From Gammaproteobacteria bacterium (GTDB lineage: Bacteria; Pseudomonadota; Gammaproteobacteria; Chromatiales; Chromatiaceae), in contig JAHEHQ010000015.1 of assembly GCA_024644505.1 (NCBI GenBank), positions 1 through 15,625 of the forward strand: a DNA stretch of 15,625 nucleotides, in the 5' to 3' direction. Positions within the stretch are counted from its first letter, which is position 1, and each line of letters starts with the position of its first letter. Shown in pieces: positions 7,628 to 15,625 of the stretch. The translations under genes were made by a program, and so were the position numbers. The notes under the pieces are model-generated. The model did not search any database. It was not told where the DNA came from and saw only the letters and a program-made list of their open reading frames with translations.

Positions 7628-8643
7628 CTGTTTGCTCCCTTTACTGTTTTCTTTGCATCCGCCGATTCATTGTAAAATAGCCCGAGCAGGTCGGCGGCGG
7701 CCAGGGTCGGCGGCAGACGCCCCGCTCTCACTTCCGTCTCCACCTGCTCCATCCGGGCTCTTACAGCAGCCTCCTGCCGGAAGGCGGCAAGCAGACCCTC
7801 GGATATCTCGGTCCACATCCAGCTCTTGGCCTGAGTCGCCCGGCGTTTCTCGAAATCACCGCTTTCGGTCACCTTGGTACGGTATTCCCCGATCTTTTCC
7901 CAGACCTCCCCGATACCGCCTCCACACAGGGCCGAACAGGTCAGGACCGGAACACGCCACCCATGGGTCCGGGGGTGAATCAGGGTCAGCGCCGAACGAT
8001 AGTCTGCCGCCGAGTGACGTGCTGCTGTGGCCAGGTCCCCGTCGGCCTTGTTGATCAGCACCATGTCCGCCAGTTCCATGATGCCGCGCTTGATCCCCTG
8101 CAGATCGTCTCCGCCACCGGGCAGGAGCAGCAGCAGGAACAGATCCGTCATCTCGGCCACCGCCGTTTCGGACTGACCGACACCCACGGTCTCCACGAAG
8201 ATAACGTCGAAGCCTGCGGCTTCGCACAACAGCATGCTCTCCCGGGTGCGCCTGGCGACTCCCCCCAGGTTGCCCGCGGTTGGGGAAGGACGGATAAAGG
8301 CTTCCCGGCGGCGGGACAGGAGTTCCATCCGGGTCTTGTCCCCCAGAATCGACCCACCGCTGAGAGACGAGGAGGGGTCCACCGCCAGCACCGCCAGCCG
8401 GTGCCCCCGATCGAGAACCAGGTTACCCATGGCCTCGATGAAGGTGGATTTACCCGCCCCCGGAACCCCAGAGATACCGATTCTCAGCGAGTTTCCGGCA
8501 CGGGGTGTGAGGATCTGAAGCAGCTGGGCAGCCTTTTGACGATGGTCGTCCCGGGTCGACTCCACCAGGGTGATCGCCCGGGACAGCGCCCTTCGGTTCC
8601 CCGAAACGACCTGGGCAGCCAGTGCTTCCGTTTCATGATCCAT
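7624..8643 (-). CDS. meaB: MeaB GTPase, methylmalonyl-CoA mutase chaperone
   Basis: This 339-residue G3E-type P-loop GTPase belongs to the MeaB/ArgK/MMAA family. It gates loading of adenosylcobalamin into methylmalonyl-CoA mutase and protects it from inactivation. Visible motifs are the P-loop GVPGAGKST at 59-67, VDPSSSLSGGSILGDKTRM at 88-106, ETVGVGQSE at 151-159 (switch region and Walker B), and NKAD at 198-201 for guanine specificity. The C-terminal part (about 270-339) is the helical dimerisation arm. It lies 38 bases after pccA and overlaps mce by four bases. ATG 8643 has only a weak purine site upstream. Being in one run with the mutase gene makes a MeaB role far more likely than the older ArgK naming. 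Confidence 0.95.
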   Translation of the reverse strand: MDHETEALAAQVVSGNRRALSRAITLVESTRDDHRQKAAQLLQILTPRAGNSLRIGISGVPGAGKSTFIEAMGNLVLDRGHRLAVLAVDPSSSLSGGSILGDKTRMELLSRRREAFIRPSPTAGNLGGVARRTRESMLLCEAAGFDVIFVETVGVGQSETAVAEMTDLFLLLLLPGGGDDLQGIKRGIMELADMVLINKADGDLATAARHSAADYRSALTLIHPRTHGWRVPVLTCSALCGGGIGEVWEKIGEYRTKVTESGDFEKRRATQAKSWMWTEISEGLLAAFRQEAAVRARMEQVETEVRAGRLPPTLAAADLLGLFYNESADAKKTVKGANR

Positions 8644-8681
8644 CTAGCGCCTGTTCAAACCAAGCGGATATCCGGCCCCGG

Positions 8682-10664
8682 TCACTCGAATTCGACCAGA
8701 ACCTGGTCCACCATAAGGCTGTCGCCTACAACGGATGCCACCCTCGCAACCACGGCATCCTGTTCGGCGCGTAGAACATTTTCCATCTTCATCGCTTCGA
8801 TGACCGCGACCTCCTGGCCCACCTTGACCTCGTCGCCCTCTTTGACAGACATTTTCACCAGCAGTCCCGGCATGGGGGAAAGCAGGAATTTGGAAAGATC
8901 GGGCGGCACCTTTTCCGGCATCTTGGCGTGCAGCGCTGCGGCAAGCGGTGTCATTACAACGGCATCGGTCTTGGCACCGCGATGCATCAAGTGATACCAG
9001 ATGCGCTGCCGGGCGACCTGAAAACAGATCGATTCACCGTTCAATACCGCCTTGAACAGCGGCTGCCCCATCACCCAGTCGGTAACCACATCGTAGGTGG
9101 TACCCTCGAGCTGCGCCCGGTAGCCATCGGCTGTAGGCACGATATTGATGTGATGTTCTCCCCCCCCGACAACCACCACCCAGTCATCGTCTACGACACG
9201 CTCATGTCCCGGCATCTGCCCGCTCAATTGCGCCGCCCGATCGGTAAAGCCCCGATGCACGCAGGCGGCAACGACAATCGACTTGGCAGGATCTTCCTGG
9301 GGCACATGGGCGGCGTTGAACCCGTCCGGGTACTCTTCAGCAATAAAATTGGTGCTGAGCCTGCCCTCCCTGAAACGGGGATGCACCATCAGCGCATTCA
9401 GGAAGCTGATGTTGTGCTGTACACCCTGAATATAGTACTCGTCCAGAGCCTGGCACATTCGGTCGATCGCTGCTTCTCTGGTCTCGCCATAGGTAATCAG
9501 CTTGGCGATCATGGGATCATAGAACATGCTGACCTCACCGCCCTCATAGACCCCTGTGTCCACCCGAACATTCTTGCCTGCGGGTGGCTCATAGTAGACC
9601 AGGCGGCCTATGGACGGCAGGAAATTACGAAATGGGTCTTCGGCATAGACTCGGGTCTCAATCGCCCAGCCCGTGAGGGTTACGTCTTCCTGCTTCAACG
9701 GCAACTTCTCACCGTAGGCCACCCGGATCATCATCTCAACCAGATCCTGACCGGTGATCAACTCAGTCACCGGGTGTTCTACCTGGAGACGGGTATTCAT
9801 CTCCAGAAAATAGAAGTTGCGGTTCGCATCGACGATGAACTCGACGGTACCGGCACTGCGATACTGTACCGCTGTCGCGAGTTGAACAGCCTGTTCACCC
9901 ATGGCCTTGCGGGTCGCCTCGTCGAGAAAAGGAGAGGGTGCCTCTTCAATAACCTTCTGATGCCGTCTTTGTATGGAACATTCGCGCTCTCCCAGATAGA
10001 TGATATTGCCGTGGGTGTCGGCCATCACCTGAATCTCGATGTGTCGCGGTTCCTCTATGAATTTTTCGATGAAAACACGCTCGTCGCCAAAACTGGAGCG
10101 CGCCTCGTTGGTCGCCCGTTCGAACCCGTCCCTGCAGTCCGCCTCGTCCCAGGCGATGCGCATCCCCTTGCCGCCGCCACCGGCCGACGCCTTCAGCATC
10201 ACCGGATAACCGATACCGGCGGAGATCTCCACCGCATGGTCGGCATCCCTCACCACATCGGTATAACCCGGGATGACATTCACGCCGGCTTTCTCGGCCA
10301 GGCGCTTGGAGGTAATTTTGTCACCCATGCTGTTGATAGCGTAGGTGGCAGGCCCGATAAACGCGATCCCTTCCTTTTCCAGTGCCTCACAGAATGCTGC
10401 GTTCTCCGAGAGAAAACCGTATCCGGGATGCACTGCCTGAGCACCCGTGTCGCGGCAGGCCTGGATGATGCGCTCCATCACGAGGTAACTCTCCGCTGAA
10501 GGGGCTGCCCCAATATGTACCGCCTCGTCCGCTATCTGCGCATGCAGTGCATCTTTATCCGCATCGGAGTAAACGGCAACGGTCTTGATGCCCATCTTCC
10601 GGGCGGTCGTGATGACGCGGCAGGCGATCTCCCCTCGGTTTGCAATCAGTATTTTTTCAAACAT
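8682..10664 (-). CDS. pccA: Propionyl-CoA carboxylase, biotin-containing alpha subunit
   Basis: This 660-residue protein carries biotin carboxylase and biotin carrier on one chain and charges biotin with CO2 using ATP and bicarbonate. The N-terminal MFEKILIANRGEIACRV, glycine loop GGGGKGM at 162-168, ERECSIQRRHQKVIEE at 227-242 and EMNTRLQVEHPVTE at 288-301 mark the carboxylase domain. A BT-type linker follows (about 450-585). The carrier domain ends in EAMKMEN, with Lys626 as the biotin site, 34 residues from the C-terminus as usual. Length and the following pccB-type partner fit propionyl-CoA carboxylase rather than acetyl-CoA or methylcrotonyl-CoA carboxylase. Its start is 81 bases from the pccB stop, and that gap holds a perfect GC palindrome (10717-10726). 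Confidence 0.94.
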   Translation of the reverse strand: MFEKILIANRGEIACRVITTARKMGIKTVAVYSDADKDALHAQIADEAVHIGAAPSAESYLVMERIIQACRDTGAQAVHPGYGFLSENAAFCEALEKEGIAFIGPATYAINSMGDKITSKRLAEKAGVNVIPGYTDVVRDADHAVEISAGIGYPVMLKASAGGGGKGMRIAWDEADCRDGFERATNEARSSFGDERVFIEKFIEEPRHIEIQVMADTHGNIIYLGERECSIQRRHQKVIEEAPSPFLDEATRKAMGEQAVQLATAVQYRSAGTVEFIVDANRNFYFLEMNTRLQVEHPVTELITGQDLVEMMIRVAYGEKLPLKQEDVTLTGWAIETRVYAEDPFRNFLPSIGRLVYYEPPAGKNVRVDTGVYEGGEVSMFYDPMIAKLITYGETREAAIDRMCQALDEYYIQGVQHNISFLNALMVHPRFREGRLSTNFIAEEYPDGFNAAHVPQEDPAKSIVVAACVHRGFTDRAAQLSGQMPGHERVVDDDWVVVVGGGEHHINIVPTADGYRAQLEGTTYDVVTDWVMGQPLFKAVLNGESICFQVARQRIWYHLMHRGAKTDAVVMTPLAAALHAKMPEKVPPDLSKFLLSPMPGLLVKMSVKEGDEVKVGQEVAVIEAMKMENVLRAEQDAVVARVASVVGDSLMVDQVLVEFE

Positions 10665-10745
10665 GTGTTTTCACTTCCGGTAATTTGATTCGCTGGAACG
10701 CCGGCAACCTGGGTTCGGGCCGGCCCCAATCGGGAGCATCCGGCC

Positions 10746-12278
10746 TTAAAGCGGTATGTTGCCGTGCTTGCGCCAGGGGTTTTCCAGTGTCTTGTTTTTC
10801 AGCATGGCCAGCGAACGGCAAATGCGCTTGCGGGTGCTGTGGGGCAATATCACATCGTCTACGAAACCCCTGGCTCCGGCGACGAAGGGATTGGCGAATC
10901 GATCCTTGTACTCCTGGGTGCGCAGATCGATCTTTTCCTGATCCGCCATGTCCTGGCGAAAAATGATCTCGACGGCCCCCTTTGGCCCCATCACCGCGAT
11001 CTCGGCACTGGGCCAAGCCAGGTTGACATCGCCCCGGAGGTGCTTGGAGGACATGACATCGTACGCGCCGCCATAGGCCTTGCGGGTGATCAGGGTGATC
11101 TTCGGCACCGTCGCCTCGGCATAGGCATAGAGCAGCTTGGCACCGTGCTTGATGATGCCCCCGTACTCCTGAGCCGTACCGGGCAGAAAGCCGGGTACGT
11201 CAACCAGGGTCACTACCGGAATATTGAACGCGTCACAGAAACGGACGAAACGTGCCGCTTTCTTGGAGGAATCGATATCCAGGCAACCTGCCAGCACCAT
11301 CGGTTGGTTGGCCACGAAGCCGACCGTGGCGCCCTCCATGCGACCGAAGCCGATCACGATATTCGCCGCATAGTCTCTCTGCAGCTCGAAAAAGTTCCTG
11401 TCGTCCACAATTTTGACAATCAGCTCTTTCATGTCGTACGGCTTGTTTGGGTCGTCGGGAACCAGGGTATCCAGCGACGGGATCTGCCGTTCGGCCGGGT
11501 CTGTGGTCGGCCAGACCGGTGGCTTCTCTTTGTTGTTTGCGGGCAGAAAATTGACCAGGCGGCGCAGCATGAAAAGCGCCTCCACGTCGTTTTCGAATGC
11601 CAGGTCTGCCACGCCGGATTTATGGGTGTGCGTCTTTGCACCGCCAAGCTCTTCCGCGGTAACCGTCTCGTGGGTTACCGTTTTCACCACTTCCGGGCCG
11701 GTAACGAACATGTACGAGGTATCCTTGACCATGAAAATAAAATCGGTCATGGAAGGGGAATAGACCGCACCGCCCGCACAGGGCCCCATGATCATGGAGA
11801 TCTGGGGTATCACGCCCGAGGCCATCACATTGCGCTGGAATACGTCGGCATATCCCGCCAGGGAATCGACCCCTTCCTGGATACGCGCCCCACCGGAATC
11901 GTTCAGACCCACCACAGGCGCCCCAACCTTGATCGCGTGATCCATAACCTTGCAGATCTTGTCTGCATGGGCTTTGGAGAGGGATCCACCGAACACCGTG
12001 AAATCCTGACTGAAGACGAACACCAGCCGGCCGCCCACGGTGCCGTAACCGGTCACCACCCCGTCACCGGGGATCTTCTGCTTGTCCATGCCGAACTCGG
12101 TGCAGTTGTGCTCCACGAACATGTCCCACTCCTCGAAGGAGCCAGGATCCAGGAACAGTTCGATACGTTCCCGGGCGGCCAGTTTGCCGTTTTCATGTTG
12201 CCTGTCTATGCGTTTCTGACCTCCACCCAGCCTGGCGGCGGCACGCTTCGCATCGAGTCGTCTGATAATCTCTTGCAT
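10746..12278 (-). CDS. pccB: Propionyl-CoA carboxylase, carboxyltransferase beta subunit
   Basis: The 510-residue protein moves CO2 from biotin to propionyl-CoA, giving (S)-methylmalonyl-CoA. It has the two crotonase-like halves of acyl-CoA carboxylase beta subunits, with NDSGGARIQEG at 126-136 and GPCAGGAVYSPS at 165-176 forming the acyl-CoA oxyanion region. A second set, VPGFLPGTAQEYGGII at 361-376 and RKAYGGAYDVM at 399-409, binds biotin. Asp407 in AYDVM is the residue type associated, as I recall, with propionyl-CoA choice in Streptomyces PccB. I shortened the frame from 12329 to ATG 12278 because GGAGAG lies just before it and the extra 17 residues look non-coding. 154 bases separate it from the mutase gene. 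Confidence 0.94.
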   Translation of the reverse strand: MQEIIRRLDAKRAAARLGGGQKRIDRQHENGKLAARERIELFLDPGSFEEWDMFVEHNCTEFGMDKQKIPGDGVVTGYGTVGGRLVFVFSQDFTVFGGSLSKAHADKICKVMDHAIKVGAPVVGLNDSGGARIQEGVDSLAGYADVFQRNVMASGVIPQISMIMGPCAGGAVYSPSMTDFIFMVKDTSYMFVTGPEVVKTVTHETVTAEELGGAKTHTHKSGVADLAFENDVEALFMLRRLVNFLPANNKEKPPVWPTTDPAERQIPSLDTLVPDDPNKPYDMKELIVKIVDDRNFFELQRDYAANIVIGFGRMEGATVGFVANQPMVLAGCLDIDSSKKAARFVRFCDAFNIPVVTLVDVPGFLPGTAQEYGGIIKHGAKLLYAYAEATVPKITLITRKAYGGAYDVMSSKHLRGDVNLAWPSAEIAVMGPKGAVEIIFRQDMADQEKIDLRTQEYKDRFANPFVAGARGFVDDVILPHSTRKRICRSLAMLKNKTLENPWRKHGNIPL

Positions 12279-12432
12279 CTTTCTCTCCTGGCATGTGCGT
12301 CTCCCACCTGCTGCCCAGGTCGAAAACACACCTTACTTCCTCATAATCTCCCGAAAAAACCGCATCCGCATTCCGGGACGGTGAAAAACTCCCACGGACC
12401 TGCACAATACCGGCAAGGGACCGGGGTACCGA

Positions 12433-14583
12433 CTACGCCTGGCTTTGCTGGCGAATCAACGTCATCATCTCGGCGGCAGCCATGGGGATGTTGGTGCCGG
12501 GACCATAGATTGCAGCCACGCCCGCCTCGCGCAGGGCAGCATAATCCTGGGGTGGTATCACGCCTCCGCAAACCACCAGGATATCACCTGCACCCTCCTG
12601 TTCCAGGGCCTGGATCAATTGCGGGACAAGTGTCTTGTGTCCGGCGGCCTGGGATGAAACCCCCACCACGTGCACATCGTTCTCCGCCGCCTGCCTCGCC
12701 GCCTCTTCCGGGGTCTGAAACAGGGGGCCGATATCCACGTCGAAACCCAGGTCGGCATAGGCGGTGGCAATCACCTTGGCACCCCTGTCGTGGCCGTCCT
12801 GCCCCATCTTGACCACCAGCATACGGGGGCGGCGCCCCTCCTGCTCCGCGAACAGCTCCACATCCTTGCGGATCTGATCGAATCCTTCGTCGCCCTGGTA
12901 GGCGGCCCCATAGACGCCGGAAATCGAGCGTGTCACCGCGCGGTGCCGGCTGTATACCTTTTCCAGGGCGTCGGAAATCTCTCCTACCGTGGCCCGCACC
13001 CGGGCGGCGTCCACGGCCAGTTCCAGCAGATTGCCGGTTTCGTTCTCCGCAGCCGCGGTGAGCGCTTCCAGGGTACGCTGGCATGCCGCCTCATCACGGC
13101 TGGTGCGCACCTGCTGCAGCCGATTGATCTGGGATTCCCTTACCGCACTGTTGTCGATATTCAGTACATCGACCTCCGGCTCCTTCTCAAGCTGATATTT
13201 GTTGACGCCGACGATCACCTCTTCCCTGCGGTCGATGCGGGCCTGGCGCCGGGCTGCCGCCTCCTCGATCCGCAGCTTCGGCATGCCGGAGATGACCGCC
13301 TTGGTCATGCCGCCCAGTTCCTCCACCTCGTCGATCAGCTTGCGGGCGGCGACCACCATCTCGTTGGTGAGACTCTCCACATAGTAGGAGCCCGCCAGCG
13401 GATCCACCACCTGGGTGATCCCCGTCTCCTCCTGGATCACCAGCTGGGTGTTGCGGGCGATACGCGCGGAAAAATCCGTGGGCAGGGCCAGCGCCTCGTC
13501 GAAGGCGTTGGTGTGAAGGGACTGGGTGCCGCCGAGGACCGCCGCCATCGCCTCGATGGTGGTGCGCATGATGTTGTTGTAGGGATCCCTGGCGGTCAGG
13601 CTCACACCCGAGGTCTGGCAATGGGTGCGCAGCATGCGCGAGCGGGGGTCCTGGGGCTGAAACAACTCGTCCATCAACTGGGACCATAGCAGCCGGGCCG
13701 CCCGCAGCTTGGCCGCCTCCATGAAGAAGTTCATACCGATGGCGAAAAAGAACGAAAGCCTGGGCGCGAACTGGTCCACCTTCAGTCCGCGGCCCAGAGC
13801 CGCGCGCACGTATTCGAGGCCGTCGGCAATGGTAAAGGCCAGCTCCTGTACACAGGTCGCTCCCGCCTCCTGCATGTGATAGCCGGAGATGGAGATGGAG
13901 TTGAAGCGAGGCATGTTGCGTGCCGAGTAGTCGATGATATCGGCCACGATCCGCATAGAGGGCTGAGGCGGATAGATATAGGTGTTGCGGACCATGAACT
14001 CCTTGAGGATGTCGTTCTGCAGTGTGCCGCTGAGCTTACCGGGCTCCACGCCCTGTTCCTCGGCTGCCACGATGTAGGCTGCCATGATCGGCAGCACGGC
14101 CCCATTCATGGTCATGGATACCGACACGCGGTCCAGGGGTATGTTGTCGAAGAGGATCTTCATATCCTCCACGGAATCGATGGCAACGCCGGCCTTGCCC
14201 ACGTCGCCCAGCACCCTGGGATGATCCGAGTCGTAGCCCCTGTGAGTGGCAAGGTCAAAGGCAACGGAAAGACCCTGCTGGCCCGCCTCCAGGTTACGTC
14301 GGTAGAAGGCGTTGGATTCCTCAGCGGTGGAGAAGCCTGCGTACTGGCGCACCGTCCAGGGCCGACCTGCGTACATGGTGGCCTTGGGACCCCGCATGAA
14401 GGGATCGAATCCCGGCAGGCTTTCACACTGCTCCAGGCCCTCCACATCCGCGGACGTATAGAGTGGCTTGACCCGGATGCCTTCCGGCGTGTCCCAGTTC
14501 AAGTCACCCAGCGGGCGCCCGCGCAGCTCCTTTTCAGCCAGTTTTTTCCAATCGTCGGTAGTGGGTTTGGTTTCCTGGGCCAT
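12433..14583 (-). CDS. Methylmalonyl-CoA mutase, single-chain B12 enzyme
   Basis: This 716-residue enzyme rearranges (R)-methylmalonyl-CoA to succinyl-CoA with adenosylcobalamin. It is the homodimeric type, with substrate barrel and B12 domain on one chain. Barrel residues visible are Tyr81 in RQYAGFSTAEESN, Arg199 in MVRNTYIYPPQPSMR, and Tyr235-His236 in SGYHMQEAGAT, matching Tyr89, Arg207, Tyr243 and His244 of the Propionibacterium enzyme. The B12 domain begins about residue 585; DGHDRG at 596-601 gives the lower cobalt ligand His598. GVSSQAAGH and GGVIPPQD follow in the usual order. GGGGAGAAG supports ATG 14583. Symbols mcm, mutA and scpA are all used for this type, so I leave the symbol empty. 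Confidence 0.97.
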   Translation of the reverse strand: MAQETKPTTDDWKKLAEKELRGRPLGDLNWDTPEGIRVKPLYTSADVEGLEQCESLPGFDPFMRGPKATMYAGRPWTVRQYAGFSTAEESNAFYRRNLEAGQQGLSVAFDLATHRGYDSDHPRVLGDVGKAGVAIDSVEDMKILFDNIPLDRVSVSMTMNGAVLPIMAAYIVAAEEQGVEPGKLSGTLQNDILKEFMVRNTYIYPPQPSMRIVADIIDYSARNMPRFNSISISGYHMQEAGATCVQELAFTIADGLEYVRAALGRGLKVDQFAPRLSFFFAIGMNFFMEAAKLRAARLLWSQLMDELFQPQDPRSRMLRTHCQTSGVSLTARDPYNNIMRTTIEAMAAVLGGTQSLHTNAFDEALALPTDFSARIARNTQLVIQEETGITQVVDPLAGSYYVESLTNEMVVAARKLIDEVEELGGMTKAVISGMPKLRIEEAAARRQARIDRREEVIVGVNKYQLEKEPEVDVLNIDNSAVRESQINRLQQVRTSRDEAACQRTLEALTAAAENETGNLLELAVDAARVRATVGEISDALEKVYSRHRAVTRSISGVYGAAYQGDEGFDQIRKDVELFAEQEGRRPRMLVVKMGQDGHDRGAKVIATAYADLGFDVDIGPLFQTPEEAARQAAENDVHVVGVSSQAAGHKTLVPQLIQALEQEGAGDILVVCGGVIPPQDYAALREAGVAAIYGPGTNIPMAAAEMMTLIRQQSQA

Positions 14584-14649
14584 AGCGCTTCTCCCCGGTC
14601 ATTGTGAAATGCGGCCGATATTGAACTTGGATTTCAAATTGTCAGTTTG

Positions 14650-14704
14650 GGGGCGCCCCAGGAGATGGGGACTGCCACCGGCGGTGTGCTGCAGCGCCGG
14701 TGGC
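14650..14704 (-). other. Two hairpins between prpE and the mutase gene
   Basis: GCCACCGGCG (14674-14683) and CGCCGGTGGC (14695-14704) form a perfect 10-bp stem with an 11-base loop, just after the prpE stop in the direction of transcription. A 10-base palindrome, GGGGCGCCCC, follows at 14650-14659. Neither is followed by a T-run, so partial termination or mRNA processing, setting different levels for prpE and the mutase, is more likely than a strong stop. Confidence 0.55.
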
Positions 14705-14722
14705 CTCATCACCCCCCGGCGG

Positions 14723-15625
14723 CTACTTGGCGTAACCGATACGTATCAAGGCTTCGGTAATCTCGTCGAGGATCGCCGGATCATCGATGGTCGCCGGCAT
14801 CTTGTACTCCTGGCTGTCGGCGATCTTCTTCATGGTGCCACGGAGGATCTTGCCGGAACGTGTCTTGGGCAGTCTCTCCACCACGGTGACCTTCTTGAAG
14901 GCGGCAACCGGACCGATCTTCTGGCGCACCAGGGCAACCAGTTCCCCAACCAGTTCCTCCTGATCACGATCGGCACCCGACTTGAGCACCACCAGTCCCA
15001 CCGGCAGTTCACCCTTCAACTGGTCGGCAACACCGATAACGGCACACTCGGCAACATCCGGATGGGAGGCAAGGACCTCCTCCATACCGCCGGTGGAAAG
15101 CCGGTGACCCGCCACGTTGATGATGTCGTCGATGCGGCTCATGATCCAGAGATACCCGTCCTCGTCCTTGTAGCCGGCATCGCCCGTGAGATAGTAGCCC
15201 TCCTGGGCACTCAGGTAGGACTCGACGAAACGGTCGTCGTTCTGCCAAAGCGTGGGCAGACAGCCGGGAGGCATGGGTAGTTTCACCATGATGCGGCCGA
15301 TCTCTCCCGGAGCCTCTTCATTGCCGTTTTCATCCAGGATCCGCACGTCGTAGCCCGGCACGCAAACGGTGGGGGAACCCGCCTTCACCGGCAGTTGCTC
15401 GATACCCAGGCAGTTGGCGGCAATGCCCCAGCCGGTTTCGGTCTGCCACCAGTGGTCGATGACCGGCACCTTCAGGGTGTTCTGGGCCCAGGCCAGGGTA
15501 TCGGGATCACAGCGCTCACCCGCCAGGAACAGGGCCTCGAACCTGGACATGTCGTATTTCTTGAGGTACTCGGCTTCCGGGTCCTCCCGCTTGATGGCGC
15601 GAAACGCCGTGGGCGCCGTGAACAT
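14723..15625 (-). CDS. prpE: Propionate-CoA ligase (propionyl-CoA synthetase), 3' part only
   Basis: The window holds the last 300 codons; the frame is still open at the right edge, and the Met codon there is internal. The enzyme activates propionate with ATP and CoA to propionyl-CoA, feeding the pathway encoded downstream. The fragment matches the PrpE branch of the acyl-CoA synthetases: MFTAPTAFRAIKRED, DHWWQTETGW at 57-66, then TGDAGYKDEDGYLWIMSRIDD and INVAGHRLSTGGMEE. PKTRSGK at 253-259 carries the catalytic, acetylation-prone Lys259 (numbers within the fragment). It ends shortly after the AMP-ligase C-terminal domain, so it is not the longer trifunctional propionyl-CoA synthase of the 3-hydroxypropionate cycle. 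Acetate use as a side activity is possible. Confidence 0.93.
   Translation of the reverse strand: MFTAPTAFRAIKREDPEAEYLKKYDMSRFEALFLAGERCDPDTLAWAQNTLKVPVIDHWWQTETGWGIAANCLGIEQLPVKAGSPTVCVPGYDVRILDENGNEEAPGEIGRIMVKLPMPPGCLPTLWQNDDRFVESYLSAQEGYYLTGDAGYKDEDGYLWIMSRIDDIINVAGHRLSTGGMEEVLASHPDVAECAVIGVADQLKGELPVGLVVLKSGADRDQEELVGELVALVRQKIGPVAAFKKVTVVERLPKTRSGKILRGTMKKIADSQEYKMPATIDDPAILDEITEALIRIGYAK

Noticed and set aside
8928..10499. Open frame of 523 codons on the plus strand across pccA
   Set aside because: Shadow frame of pccA; no ribosome site and no motifs.
10764..12812. Open frame of 682 codons on the plus strand across pccB and the end of the mutase gene
   Set aside because: It is antisense to two clear genes and their spacer. 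The His-, Gly- and Arg-rich composition is typical of shadow frames and no family is visible.

Overview
The window is a high-GC bacterial chromosome segment, most likely gammaproteobacterial. This is inferred from lipoprotein types, gene families and REP-like palindromes, not from a marker gene. I see no phage, transposase, CRISPR or RNA gene. The content is core metabolism plus small envelope genes, so this reads as an ordinary genomic region with a few worthwhile details.

Left part (1-4600, + strand). A few codons that may end an upstream gene are followed by two palindromic repeats. Next comes a periplasmic SIMPL/DUF541 protein that overlaps (TGATG) an azlC-azlD branched-chain amino acid exporter pair. 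The azlC N-terminus looks frameshifted or misread. A 206-bp leader then precedes pckG, a GTP-type PEP carboxykinase, which ends in a strong hairpin. A small LEA-type-2 lipoprotein begins 11 bases after that hairpin.

Middle part (4550-6715). A 74-aa protein of unknown function on the minus strand overlaps the end of the lipoprotein gene tail to tail. Divergent from it is a two-gene + strand unit: a stand-alone malonyltransferase-like acyltransferase and a lipoprotein that joins a MliC-type lysozyme-inhibitor domain to a COG3650-like domain. A nested palindromic repeat separates this unit from the next, convergent block.

Right part (6717-15625, - strand). This is a gene run read right to left: prpE (propionate-CoA ligase, 5' end outside the window), methylmalonyl-CoA mutase, pccB, pccA, meaB, mce and a YiiD_C-type thioesterase. 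Together they activate propionate, carboxylate propionyl-CoA to (S)-methylmalonyl-CoA, epimerise it, rearrange it to succinyl-CoA and protect the B12 enzyme. The succinyl-CoA enters the TCA cycle. PckG, elsewhere in the window, can convert the resulting oxaloacetate to PEP, so the window encodes most of a route from propionate to gluconeogenesis. The same enzymes also occur in 3-hydroxypropionate-type carbon cycles, and nothing here decides between the two uses.
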